A stretch of 6,042 nucleotides of DNA from Rhodoferax sp. OV413. Lineage in GTDB: Bacteria > Pseudomonadota > Gammaproteobacteria > Burkholderiales > Burkholderiaceae_C. The notes below the pieces were generated by a model. It worked only from the letters and a program-made list of their open reading frames with translations, was not told the origin of the DNA and ran no database searches. Below are positions 1-6,042 of this stretch, one piece after another. Both the position numbers and the translations under genes were made by a program. The stretch spans positions 1 through 6,042 of the forward strand of contig CAMATS010000153.1 in the NCBI GenBank assembly GCA_945861195.1, given 5' to 3'. The first letter of the stretch is position 1. Every line of letters begins with the position of its first letter.

Positions 1-747
1 GCTTTTTGGCGTGCGCTGCGCCCACGGCTCGCCAGAGCGGGCCTGCAAGATCTGCCTGAGCGGCTGTCCTGGCCCACCGAGCTGCTTGCCCACTGGCGCG
101 ATCCGGCACTTCTGCTGGGTCAGACCTGCGGCTATCCGCTGGTGACCGAACTCGCAGGCCAGGTGCGTGTGGTCGGCAGTTTGCTGTATGACGCGCCCGG
201 CTGCGAGGGGGTGCGCAACCGCAGCCAGTTGGTGGTGCGAAGCGACGACCCTGCCACATCGATCGAACAGTTGCGCGGGCGCACTGTGGCCTACAACAGC
301 AGCGACTCGCAGTCCGGCTATAACGCCCTGCGCTCGCTGGTGGCACCGCTGGCGGGCGACGGCCGCTTCTTTGGTCGCAGCATAGAAACCGGGCGTCACC
401 GCAGCTCGGTCGAGGCGGTGCGTGACGGCCGCGCCGATATCGCCTCCATCGATTGCATCAGCCTGGCGGGTTTTCGCCGCAACCTGCCTGACTCGGTGCT
501 TGGCCTGCGGGTGCTTTGCGAAACCGATGACTTCGCCGGCCTGCCCCTGGTCACCTCGCTGCAAACTGACGACGCCACCTTGGCGCTGCTGCGCCGCGCG
601 CTGGCCGCGACGATTGCCGATCCGGCCAACGCATCGACTTGTGCCGACCTGCTGCTGATCGGATTTGAGCCGCTGGAATACGCGGCCTACAACAAGCACA
701 TGGCCATGCGCGACGATGCCTACGCCCTGGGTTGCCGCAGCCTATGA
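1..747 (+). CDS. PhnD-like phosphate/phosphonate-type ABC substrate-binding protein, 5'-truncated by window edge
   Basis: The reading frame is open from the first base to a TGA at 745-747, giving 248 visible residues. The GTG at base 142 is only an internal valine codon, because family-like sequence precedes it, so the true start and any signal peptide lie before the window. Motifs typical of the PhnD/SsuA-like family (COG3221, PF12974) are visible: GQTCGYPL at residues 40-47, YDAPGCEG at 63-70, a domain-hinge stretch with LRGRTVAYNSSDSQSGYNALR at about 91-111, and a DGRADIASIDC segment at 142-152. In this family such proteins bind a small oxyanion or related ligand in the periplasm and deliver it to an ABC permease. 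No permease or ATPase of the phosphonate type is seen here, so the protein may be an orphan or belong to upstream genes. The ligand cannot be inferred. Family assignment is fairly sure; the specific function is not. Confidence 0.85.
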   Translation, partial: AFWRALRPRLARAGLQDLPERLSWPTELLAHWRDPALLLGQTCGYPLVTELAGQVRVVGSLLYDAPGCEGVRNRSQLVVRSDDPATSIEQLRGRTVAYNSSDSQSGYNALRSLVAPLAGDGRFFGRSIETGRHRSSVEAVRDGRADIASIDCISLAGFRRNLPDSVLGLRVLCETDDFAGLPLVTSLQTDDATLALLRRALAATIADPANASTCADLLLIGFEPLEYAAYNKHMAMRDDAYALGCRSL

Positions 748-774
748 GCCGACTCTGGGGAGACGAACATCGCA

Positions 775-796
775 GGCGCCGGGCCGCCCCAGCGCC
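775..796 (+). terminator. GC-rich hairpin behind the PhnD-like gene, possible weak terminator
   Basis: Bases 775-779 (GGCGC) pair with 792-796 (GCGCC) and 781-783 (GGG) pair with 788-790 (CCC). There is one C/A mismatch between the two stem blocks and a four-base loop at 784-787. The hairpin starts 27 bases after the TGA of the PhnD-like gene. The following bases (GGCTATTGCTTT) are only loosely T-rich, so this is not a textbook Rho-independent terminator. It could act as an mRNA 3' end stabiliser or mark a Rho-dependent end. The pairing is seen directly; the role is inferred from position. Confidence 0.35.
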
Positions 797-993
797 GGCT
801 ATTGCTTTGAGAAACATGGGCATTCAAAACGCCAAAACATGCCTTATCTAGGGGAAAGTCTGGATACCGAAACAGCCTGAAAATCCGTTACGATGCCTTC
901 GGCGAGCAAAATTCGTTGCCCCTGGCCGTCCGGTGGTGCTCTTGTTCATGAAAGACATCGCGGCTTGCATCTAGCTGGTTTGTATTGACATTT

Positions 994-999
994 AAGGAG
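994..999 (+). promoter_or_regulatory. Strong Shine-Dalgarno sequence for the binding-protein gene
   Basis: AAGGAG ends nine bases before the ATG at 1009, a near-ideal anti-16S match and spacing. It decides the start. A longer in-frame reading beginning with TTG at 985 would run through the ribosome site itself and is unlikely. It is the only strong Shine-Dalgarno sequence in front of any gene of the operon. Confidence 0.85.
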
Positions 1000-1008
1000 T
1001 TTTTGACA

Positions 1009-2583
1009 ATGGACAATTCTGAAATTCAAACCGCATCAGGACTCATCCTGGGTCGGCGTCAACTCATCGCCGGTGCGTCGGCACTCGGTTTGTCGGCGAT
1101 CTTGGGCGCTTCGCCAGCCATGGCCCAAGGCGCACCAAAAAAGGGTGGCACCCTGCGCATGGGCATGGAGGGCGGCTCACCGTCTGACAGCCTGGACCCA
1201 CTGACCTATGCAGACTCCATTCCCATCAACATGAGCCTGATGCTCTGGAACAACTTGGTCGAAGTCGCTGACAACGGCGACGCGACCGGTGAGTTGTTCG
1301 AGAGCTGGGAAGTCAAGCCTGGTGCTGCCGACTGGATTTTCAATGTGCGCAAGGGCATCAGCTTCACCTCGGGCAAAACCCTGGATGCAGACGATGTCAT
1401 TTACTCGCTCAACATGCATCGGGGCGAGACCAAATCTCCCGCCAAGGCGCTGCTGGCCGACATCAAGGAAATCAAAAAGCTCTCCGCCACTCAGGTGCAG
1501 ATCGTCATGAGCAAAGGCAATGTCGACCTGCCTTTCAACCTCAGCGACTACCACATTATTGTGGTTCCCAACGGCTTCAAGGACTACAGCAAGCCCGACG
1601 GCACGGGTGCCTATACCTTGGATGAGTTCCAGCCTGGCGTGCGTGCCACCTTCAAGCGCAAGGCCGGCAACTACTGGAAGCCCAACCGCGGTAACTTTGA
1701 CCGGGTTGAACTGATCTACATTGGCGACGCATCCCAGCGCACCACGGCCTTGCAGACCGGCACGGTAGACCTGATCAACCGAGTTAATCCTAAAACCGCT
1801 GGCCTGCTGGCCAGAGACCCGCGCTTCAAGATTGGGCGCACCCCGGGCATGGGCAACCGCTTCTGCTTTGTGGCTCACACCGACAAGTCCCCCTTTAGCA
1901 ACCCTGACCTCATGATGGCCTTGAAGTTCGGCATCGACCGTCAAAAAATCGTAGACAACGTCTACAGCGGTTTTGCTTCTATTGGCAACGACAACTGCGT
2001 CGGTCCAAAAATGAAGTTTTATAACCCCAACCAGGTGATGAACCGCTACGATCCGGACAAGGCCAAGTTCCACTTCGCCAAGTCCAAGCACGCGGGTGCC
2101 ATTGAGTTGCAGGTCTCCGAGGGCGCGTTTTCAGGCGCCACTGACGCCGGCCAGATTTTCCAAGAATCGCTGTCCAAGGCAGGCATCAACCTCGACCTCA
2201 AGCGGGTTTCGGGCGACGGTTATTGGGATAACGTCTGGCTCAAGCAACCTTTTTGCGCTGTCTACTGGGGCAACCGCCCAACCATTGACAACCAGCTCAC
2301 GTCGATTTTTTACGGCGGAAAGGGCAATCCGTGGAACGACAGCCATTTCGAAAATGCCGAGTTTTCCCGGACGCTGGAAGCCGCGCGGGTCGAAATCGAC
2401 CAGAGAAAACGTCAGGATCAGTACTCGCGTTGCCAAGAGCTGGTGTCGCAAAACGCCGGCATGGTCAATTACGCCGTGCAAGACTACCTGGACGCCTACA
2501 CACCCAAGTTGCAAGGCCTGACACCGTCAGGGCGCTATGACTTTGGTGATGGCCGCATTGCCGAAAAAGGCTGGTTCGCCTAA
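1009..2583 (+). CDS. Dpp/Opp-family ABC transporter substrate-binding protein with Tat-type signal peptide
   Basis: This is a 524-residue periplasmic solute-binding protein of the SBP_bac_5 family (DppA/OppA/NikA class, cluster C), of usual family length. Residues 1-39 form an export signal: Arg16-Arg17 in GRRQLI, a hydrophobic stretch at about 19-34, and an AMA|Q cleavage site after Ala39. The twin arginines suggest the Tat route rather than Sec, and there is no lipobox. Family hallmarks follow: GGTLRMG at 46-52, a W-F-x-R-x-G pattern at 109-116, DADDVIYSL at 127-135, GTGAYTLDEFQPG at 198-210, and ALKFGIDRQKIVDNVYSG near 304-321. It captures the ligand and delivers it to the permease pair encoded next. 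The family binds peptides, but also nickel chelates, opines, sugars and glutathione, so the ligand is open. The ATG at 1009 is chosen for its strong ribosome site. Two hairpins, one a terminator, follow the stop, which suggests that this gene is expressed above the downstream genes. Confidence 0.93.
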   Translation: MDNSEIQTASGLILGRRQLIAGASALGLSAILGASPAMAQGAPKKGGTLRMGMEGGSPSDSLDPLTYADSIPINMSLMLWNNLVEVADNGDATGELFESWEVKPGAADWIFNVRKGISFTSGKTLDADDVIYSLNMHRGETKSPAKALLADIKEIKKLSATQVQIVMSKGNVDLPFNLSDYHIIVVPNGFKDYSKPDGTGAYTLDEFQPGVRATFKRKAGNYWKPNRGNFDRVELIYIGDASQRTTALQTGTVDLINRVNPKTAGLLARDPRFKIGRTPGMGNRFCFVAHTDKSPFSNPDLMMALKFGIDRQKIVDNVYSGFASIGNDNCVGPKMKFYNPNQVMNRYDPDKAKFHFAKSKHAGAIELQVSEGAFSGATDAGQIFQESLSKAGINLDLKRVSGDGYWDNVWLKQPFCAVYWGNRPTIDNQLTSIFYGGKGNPWNDSHFENAEFSRTLEAARVEIDQRKRQDQYSRCQELVSQNAGMVNYAVQDYLDAYTPKLQGLTPSGRYDFGDGRIAEKGWFA

Positions 2584-2590
2584 GGCATTG

Positions 2591-2621
2591 GCAATGCCGG
2601 CCTGGCAACAGCCGGCATTGC
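2591..2621 (+). repeat. Perfect 11-bp inverted repeat directly after the binding-protein gene
   Basis: GCAATGCCGGC at 2591-2601 is perfectly complementary to GCCGGCATTGC at 2611-2621, with a nine-base loop. It begins seven bases after the TAA and has no T-tract, so it is more likely an mRNA-stabilising 3' hairpin than a terminator. A third copy-like segment, GGCATTG at 2584-2590, could compete for the same left arm. The repeat is seen directly; the role is inferred from its place before a true terminator in an ABC operon. Confidence 0.75.
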
Positions 2622-2636
2622 TGGGTTTGGCGCTCG

Positions 2637-2665
2637 AAGGGCTGGGTTTGCGCCCGGCCCTTTTT
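2637..2665 (+). terminator. Rho-independent terminator between binding-protein and permease genes
   Basis: AAGGGCTGGG at 2637-2646 pairs with CCCGGCCCTT at 2653-2662. This gives ten base pairs including one T-G wobble and a six-base loop. The stem runs straight into a run of five T (2661-2665). This is the classic intrinsic terminator shape on the + strand. It lies about 50 bases after the binding-protein stop and about 85 before the permease start. In an operon of one functional unit it most likely ends a large share of transcripts and lets the rest through, lowering transporter mRNA relative to binding-protein mRNA. Confidence 0.8.
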
Positions 2666-2748
2666 GCATGTCGGCCCGCCGGCCCAGGCCCTGTGCTCGC
2701 CTAAGCCTGGTCGCTAAGCCGCATCCCTCATCTCAGATCTAGCAAGTC

Positions 2749-3696
2749 ATGGCAAAGTTAATAGTGAACCGGCTGTTCCTGGGCCTACTGACCCTGTTTG
2801 CCGTGTCTGTGCTGATCTTTGTCTGCACACAAATTCTTCCGGGGGATGTTGCATCGGCGGTGCTGGGTCAGGGGGCAACGCCTGAGGCTCTGGTGATATT
2901 CCGTCGTGAACTTGGGCTTGATTTGCCGCCACAGACACGCTACTGGAACTGGCTGAGCGGCGCTTTGCAGGGCGACTTGGGTGTGGCCCTCACCAACAAA
3001 CGCGTCATCATGGATGATTTGCTGCCCAGGTTGCGCAACACCCTGTTTTTGGCCGGGTATGCGGCACTGGTGGCGATTCCGCTGTCAGTTGGTCTGGGTG
3101 TATTGGCCGCAATCAACGAAGGCAAACTGACTGACAGACTGTCCAATGTGCTGACCCTGATCGCCATTTCCTTGCCTGAATTTTTTGTTGCCTACTTGCT
3201 GATTATTTTTTTCGCGGTCAACTTCCAGTGGTTCCCGCCGCTGGCGATGGTCTCCAAAGGCATGACCTTTGGCGAACGCATATTTCAGACCACCTTGCCG
3301 GCCATCACGCTCACGCTGCTGGTGGCTGCCCACATGCTGCGCATGACCCGCAGCTCGGTGCTCTCAGTGATGTCCACACCCTATATCGAGATGGCCTTCC
3401 TCAAAGGCGCCCGGCGTAAGCGGGTCATCGTGCGGCACGCGCTGCCCAATGCGGCTGCGCCCATCATCACCGTTGTTGCGCTGAACATGGCCTATCTGGT
3501 GGTCGGTGTTGTGGTGATTGAGTCGGTGTTTGTCTATCCGGGCCTGGGTCAGTACATGGTCGATGCGGTCGCCAAGCGTGACGTGCCTGTCATCCAGGCC
3601 TGCGGCCTGACTTTTGCCACGGTGTTTGTAGCGCTCAACACGCTGGCCGACATTTTGGTGATCCTGGTCAACCCTCGCCTGCGCCAGCAAGACTAA
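2749..3696 (+). CDS. DppB-like ABC transporter permease
   Basis: This 315-residue inner-membrane protein is of the DppB/OppB/NikB type (BPD_transp_1 fold), of normal length. It opens with the family-typical N-terminal helix at about 9-29 followed by LPGD at 30-33. The conserved ELGLDLP at 54-60 and GDLG at 75-78 of the periplasmic loop come next. Further hydrophobic segments lie near 98-120, 134-157, 183-198, 237-259 and 285-307, giving about six helices. The cytoplasmic coupling (EAA) loop that docks on the ATPase is at about 212-233 (YIEMAFLKGARR...LP), with the conserved Gly220 and Leu232-Pro233. With the DppC-like partner it would form the heterodimeric channel. The start at ATG 2749 fits the family N-terminus, but no clear Shine-Dalgarno sequence precedes it. 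The next permease begins 23 bases after its stop. Confidence 0.94.
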   Translation: MAKLIVNRLFLGLLTLFAVSVLIFVCTQILPGDVASAVLGQGATPEALVIFRRELGLDLPPQTRYWNWLSGALQGDLGVALTNKRVIMDDLLPRLRNTLFLAGYAALVAIPLSVGLGVLAAINEGKLTDRLSNVLTLIAISLPEFFVAYLLIIFFAVNFQWFPPLAMVSKGMTFGERIFQTTLPAITLTLLVAAHMLRMTRSSVLSVMSTPYIEMAFLKGARRKRVIVRHALPNAAAPIITVVALNMAYLVVGVVVIESVFVYPGLGQYMVDAVAKRDVPVIQACGLTFATVFVALNTLADILVILVNPRLRQQD

Positions 3697-3723
3697 ATGT
3701 TTCGAGCCCTGCAAATACCATGA
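3697..3723 (+). other. Mini-ORF bridging the two permease genes, possible translational coupling element
   Basis: The TAA of the first permease (3694-3696) is followed at once by ATG at 3697. That starts an eight-residue frame (MFRALQIP) whose TGA at 3721-3723 overlaps the ATG of the second permease as ATGA. A ribosome ending the first gene could restart on this frame and be delivered to the second start. This would compensate for the missing Shine-Dalgarno sequence. The arrangement is read directly. Its function is speculation, and such short frames arise easily by chance. Confidence 0.25.
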
Positions 3724-4553
3724 AACTTTTTGGTCACCGGCTCACCGCCTCAGCCGCCTTTGGCGCCGTTGTGGTGTCGCTGTTTATGGCTATCTCTTTG
3801 TTCACGCCCTGGCTCGCGCCGTACGCTGAGTCGGCCAGCGTGGGTGGCACCTGGGACGAGCCTTCGGTCAAGATGATATTCGGCGCCGACCAGATCGGCC
3901 GCGACATGCTCACCCGGATGATGTACGGCAGCCGCATGACCATCGGCGTAGCCTTGGCGATCACGGCACTGTCTTTTTTGATCGGCATTCTCACTGGCCT
4001 GGTCAGCGCCGTGGTGGGCGGCTGGGTGGATATTTTCTTCACGCGCCTGGTCGATGTCATGCTGTCCATCCCCAGCCTGATTTTTGCGCTCATTATTTTG
4101 GGCGTGTTTGGCTCCAGCATTCCGGTGCTTATTTTGACGATTGCGGTGCTTGACTCAACCCGCGTGTTTCGGCTGTCCCGCGCATTGGGTATGAACCTGA
4201 CGGTGATGGAATATGTCGAAGCCGCTCGCCTGCGCGGCGAAGGCCTGTGGTGGGTGATCACCCGAGAAATATTGCCTAACGCCCGCGCGCCGCTGGTGTC
4301 TGAGTTTGGCCTGCGTTTTTGCTTTAACTTTCTGTTTATCGCCGGCCTGTCTTTTCTTGGTCTGGGTATCCAGCCGCCCTACGCTGATCTGGGTGGCATG
4401 GTGCGCGAGAACGCCGCCGCCATCAACTTTGGCATGATGGCGCCGATTTACCCGGCCACCGCCATTGCCTTGCTCACCGTGTCAGTCAATCTGGTGGTCG
4501 ACTGGATGCTGTCCATCGACGCCAGGCCCTCGGGCGCCCAGGCTGAACTCTAA
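3720..4553 (+). CDS. DppC-like ABC transporter permease
   Basis: This 277-residue inner-membrane protein is of the DppC/OppC/NikC type and is the usual partner of the preceding permease. Visible features are an N-terminal helix at about 12-30 ending in PWLAPY, the family motif FGADQIGRDMLTRMMYGSR at 54-72, and helices near 74-100, 115-142, 196-216 and 243-265. The EAA coupling loop lies at about 165-186 (YVEAARLRGEG...ILPN), with Glu167, Gly173 and Leu185-Pro186. The late motif FLGLGIQPPYADLGGM at 212-227 is also typical. The length is slightly under that of many DppC proteins (about 290-300) because the N-terminal cytoplasmic tail is short. No clear Shine-Dalgarno sequence is seen. The start codon overlaps the stop of a nine-codon mini-ORF that follows the previous gene, so initiation may be coupled. 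The ATPase gene follows after 15 bases. Confidence 0.94.
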   Translation: MKLFGHRLTASAAFGAVVVSLFMAISLFTPWLAPYAESASVGGTWDEPSVKMIFGADQIGRDMLTRMMYGSRMTIGVALAITALSFLIGILTGLVSAVVGGWVDIFFTRLVDVMLSIPSLIFALIILGVFGSSIPVLILTIAVLDSTRVFRLSRALGMNLTVMEYVEAARLRGEGLWWVITREILPNARAPLVSEFGLRFCFNFLFIAGLSFLGLGIQPPYADLGGMVRENAAAINFGMMAPIYPATAIALLTVSVNLVVDWMLSIDARPSGAQAEL

Positions 4554-4568
4554 GAAAGATCGGCGGGC

Positions 4569-6042
4569 ATGGACGACAGCACCATTTTGAACATCACTGG
4601 CTTGCGCCTGGTCAGCGTGGCCGGCCATGTGATTGTTGACCGGGTTGACCTGCACCTGCAGCGTGGCGAAGTGCTCGGCCTGATTGGCGAAAGCGGCGCC
4701 GGCAAATCCACCATCGGTCTGGCTAGCATGTGTTATGCCCGAGCTGGCGTGCACATTGAGCACGGCGAGGTGATGCTGGATGGCATCAACATCCGGGCGC
4801 TGGATGCCGAGGGCCGGCGCGATGTGCGCGGCAAGCGCATCGCCTACATCGCCCAGTCGGCAGCGGCGGCCTTCAACCCCGCCCACAGCCTGATGGACCA
4901 GGTGTGCGAGGCCCCTGTCATCCATGGGCTCATGAGCCGCACCCAGGCCGAAGCCTGGGCGCGCGAGCTGTTTACTTCGCTGGACCTGCCTGACCCGCAA
5001 AATTTTGGTTCGCGCTACCCGCACCAAGTGTCGGGCGGCCAATTGCAGCGGGCCATGGCAGCCATGGCGATGTCCTGCCGACCAGATGTGCTGGTGTTAG
5101 ATGAGCCTACCACCGCACTCGATGTCACCACACAAATCGAGGTCCTGATCCTGCTCAAGTCGCTGATTCGCGAGTACCGCACAGCGGCGCTCTACATCAC
5201 CCATGACCTGGCCGTGGTGGCGCAGGTGGCCGACCGCATCAAGGTGCTGCGCCAGGGAAAAGAGGTGGAAGAAGGCCTGACCGACCAGATCCTGCACAAC
5301 GCCCAGCAAGACTACACCGCCCGGCTGGTGGCTGTGCGGGGGGCTGCGGCCAATGAGCGGGCGGCTGCGCACACCGTCAAGCCAGAGACCGTTTTGTCTG
5401 TTGTCGATTGCCATGCCTACTATGGTGATTTTCATGTGATCAAGGGCGTCACGCTGGATGTCAAAAAAGGTGAGACAGTGGCAGTGGTGGGCGAATCAGG
5501 CTCGGGCAAATCAACCCTGGCGCGCATAGTCACCGGGCTATTGCCGCCAAGAAGTGGCCGACTGCTGTTCCGGGGCCAAGCCATGCCGGCAACCCTGAAG
5601 GCGCGCGACAAAGAGCTCAAGCGGCGGATGCAACTGGTCTACCAGATTCCCGACGTGGCCATCAACCCACGGCAAACCCTGTTGGAGATCATTGGGCGGC
5701 CGGTGCAGTTTTATTTTGACGCCACTCGAAGCCAGGCCCTGCGGCGGGTTGAAGAACTCATGACCCTGGTGGAGTTGCCGCTCGATTACTTGCAGCGCCG
5801 GCCGGGGCAGCTCTCGGGCGGGCAAAAACAGCGGGTCTGCATTGCCCGGGCTCTGGCAGCTCAACCCGATCTGATCATCCTCGATGAGCCCACCTCAGCG
5901 CTCGACCCGCTGGTGGCTGAAGAAATCCTCAAACTGCTGCGTCGCTTGCAGAGCGAGTTGGGTCTGTCCTATGTGCTGATCACCCATGACCTTGATGTGG
6001 TGCACCGCATTGCGCACCGCACCGCGGTGATGCTGCAGGGCG
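4569..6042 (+). CDS. Fused double ATP-binding protein (DppD-DppF-like) of the ABC transporter, 3'-truncated by window edge
   Basis: The frame is open from ATG 4569 to the window end, giving 491 visible residues. Two complete nucleotide-binding domains lie in one chain. Domain 1: Walker A GESGAGKST at 40-48, Q-loop Gln96, signature SGGQ at 155-158, Walker B VLVLDEP at 174-180 with catalytic Glu179, D-loop TALD at 182-185, and switch His212. Domain 2: Walker A GESGSGKST at 308-316, Gln359, LSGGQ at 415-419, LIILDEP at 435-441 with Glu440, SALD at 443-446, and His473. Both domains therefore look catalytically competent. A short Ala/Glu-rich linker (about 256-275) joins them, and only a reduced form of the peptide-transporter C-terminal extension (DYTARLV at 248-254) follows domain 1. 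The protein would power the two permeases as a single polypeptide instead of separate DppD and DppF. Only the end of domain 2 and its tail are missing. The start follows the previous stop by 15 bases with only a weak purine-rich site (AAGAAAGA). Confidence 0.93.
   Translation, partial: MDDSTILNITGLRLVSVAGHVIVDRVDLHLQRGEVLGLIGESGAGKSTIGLASMCYARAGVHIEHGEVMLDGINIRALDAEGRRDVRGKRIAYIAQSAAAAFNPAHSLMDQVCEAPVIHGLMSRTQAEAWARELFTSLDLPDPQNFGSRYPHQVSGGQLQRAMAAMAMSCRPDVLVLDEPTTALDVTTQIEVLILLKSLIREYRTAALYITHDLAVVAQVADRIKVLRQGKEVEEGLTDQILHNAQQDYTARLVAVRGAAANERAAAHTVKPETVLSVVDCHAYYGDFHVIKGVTLDVKKGETVAVVGESGSGKSTLARIVTGLLPPRSGRLLFRGQAMPATLKARDKELKRRMQLVYQIPDVAINPRQTLLEIIGRPVQFYFDATRSQALRRVEELMTLVELPLDYLQRRPGQLSGGQKQRVCIARALAAQPDLIILDEPTSALDPLVAEEILKLLRRLQSELGLSYVLITHDLDVVHRIAHRTAVMLQG

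Larger units (their letters stand above)
748..1008 (+). other. Intergenic region upstream of the transporter operon
   Basis: This stretch of about 260 bases separates the PhnD-like gene from the binding-protein gene and should hold the operon's promoter. It becomes noticeably less GC-rich after about base 800. I could not find a well-spaced pair of -35 and -10 elements. TTGTTC at 942-947 is a possible -35, but nothing close to TATAAT sits 16-18 bases further on. No convincing open reading frame, tRNA or riboswitch-like fold was seen. The hairpin near its left end and the ribosome site at its right end are listed separately. Confidence 0.5.

Noticed and set aside
142..144. GTG at 142 as the start of the PhnD-like protein
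   Set aside because: The frame is open to base 1 and the upstream residues contain the conserved GQTCGYPL motif, so the gene begins before the window.
665..880. A 71-codon frame spanning the PhnD-like gene's end and the intergenic region
   Set aside because: It is mostly out of frame inside the known gene, has no ribosome site and shows no recognisable product.
985..1008. Extended TTG start adding eight residues to the binding protein
   Set aside because: The extension would translate the Shine-Dalgarno sequence, while ATG 1009 has ideal spacing and gives a normal signal peptide.
985..1008. Two TTGACA hexamers (985-990 and 1003-1008) as -35 promoter elements
   Set aside because: No -10-like hexamer follows at 16-18 bases from either, and both sit at or next to the translation start region, the second abutting the ATG.
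1177..2091. A 304-codon open frame on the minus strand inside the binding-protein gene
   Set aside because: It lies wholly opposite a clear family gene. Its product shows no recognisable domain, and long antisense frames are expected from GC-rich codon bias.
3734..4261. A 175-codon minus-strand frame opposite the DppC-like permease
   Set aside because: It is an antisense shadow of a well-supported membrane protein gene and its product has no domain-like features.
5300..5420. Possible frameshift or missed stop between two separate ATPase genes
   Set aside because: Codon-by-codon reading through the linker shows one continuous frame with no stop and no abrupt break, so it is a genuine fusion.
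1..6042. CRISPR arrays, tRNA or rRNA genes, insertion sequences, attachment sites
   Set aside because: I saw no regularly spaced repeats, cloverleaf-like sequences, transposase motifs or terminal inverted repeats on either strand.

Overview
The window looks like a chromosomal segment of a moderately GC-rich proteobacterium. Protein style, codon choice and operon layout best fit a betaproteobacterium of the Burkholderiales (Comamonadaceae-like). This placement is an impression from the sequence, not the result of a search. All genes lie on the + strand and coding density is high.

Left part (1-747): the C-terminal 248 codons of a PhnD-type periplasmic substrate-binding protein (COG3221 / phosphonate-binding family), whose start lies before the window. 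It is followed by an intergenic stretch of about 260 bases (748-1008). That stretch has a GC-rich hairpin close behind the stop, no promoter I can call with confidence, and a strong Shine-Dalgarno sequence at its right end.

Centre and right (1009-6042): an uptake operon of the dipeptide/oligopeptide/nickel (Dpp/Opp) ABC class. The order is substrate-binding protein with a Tat-type signal peptide (1009-2583), DppB-like permease (2749-3696), DppC-like permease (3720-4553), and a fused double ATPase that joins DppD-like and DppF-like domains in one chain (4569 to beyond the window end). The binding protein would capture a peptide-like or other small solute in the periplasm. The two permeases form the membrane channel, and the single double-headed ATPase replaces the usual pair of ATP-binding proteins. 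The true substrate cannot be read from the sequence.

Regulation: the binding-protein gene is separated from the transport genes by two consecutive hairpins. The second is a convincing Rho-independent terminator (GC-rich stem plus five T). Together with a strong ribosome site only in front of the binding-protein gene, this suggests a large excess of binding protein over the membrane complex, with the rest of the operon made by readthrough or from a promoter I could not identify in 2666-2748. The three transporter genes after it are tightly packed (23 and 15 bases apart) with no clear Shine-Dalgarno sequences, which suggests translational coupling.

I see no RNA genes, insertion sequences, CRISPR arrays or signs of recent transfer. 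This is essentially an ordinary transporter locus. The points worth a second look are the terminator/hairpin pair, a mini-ORF that bridges the two permease genes, and the fused ATPase.
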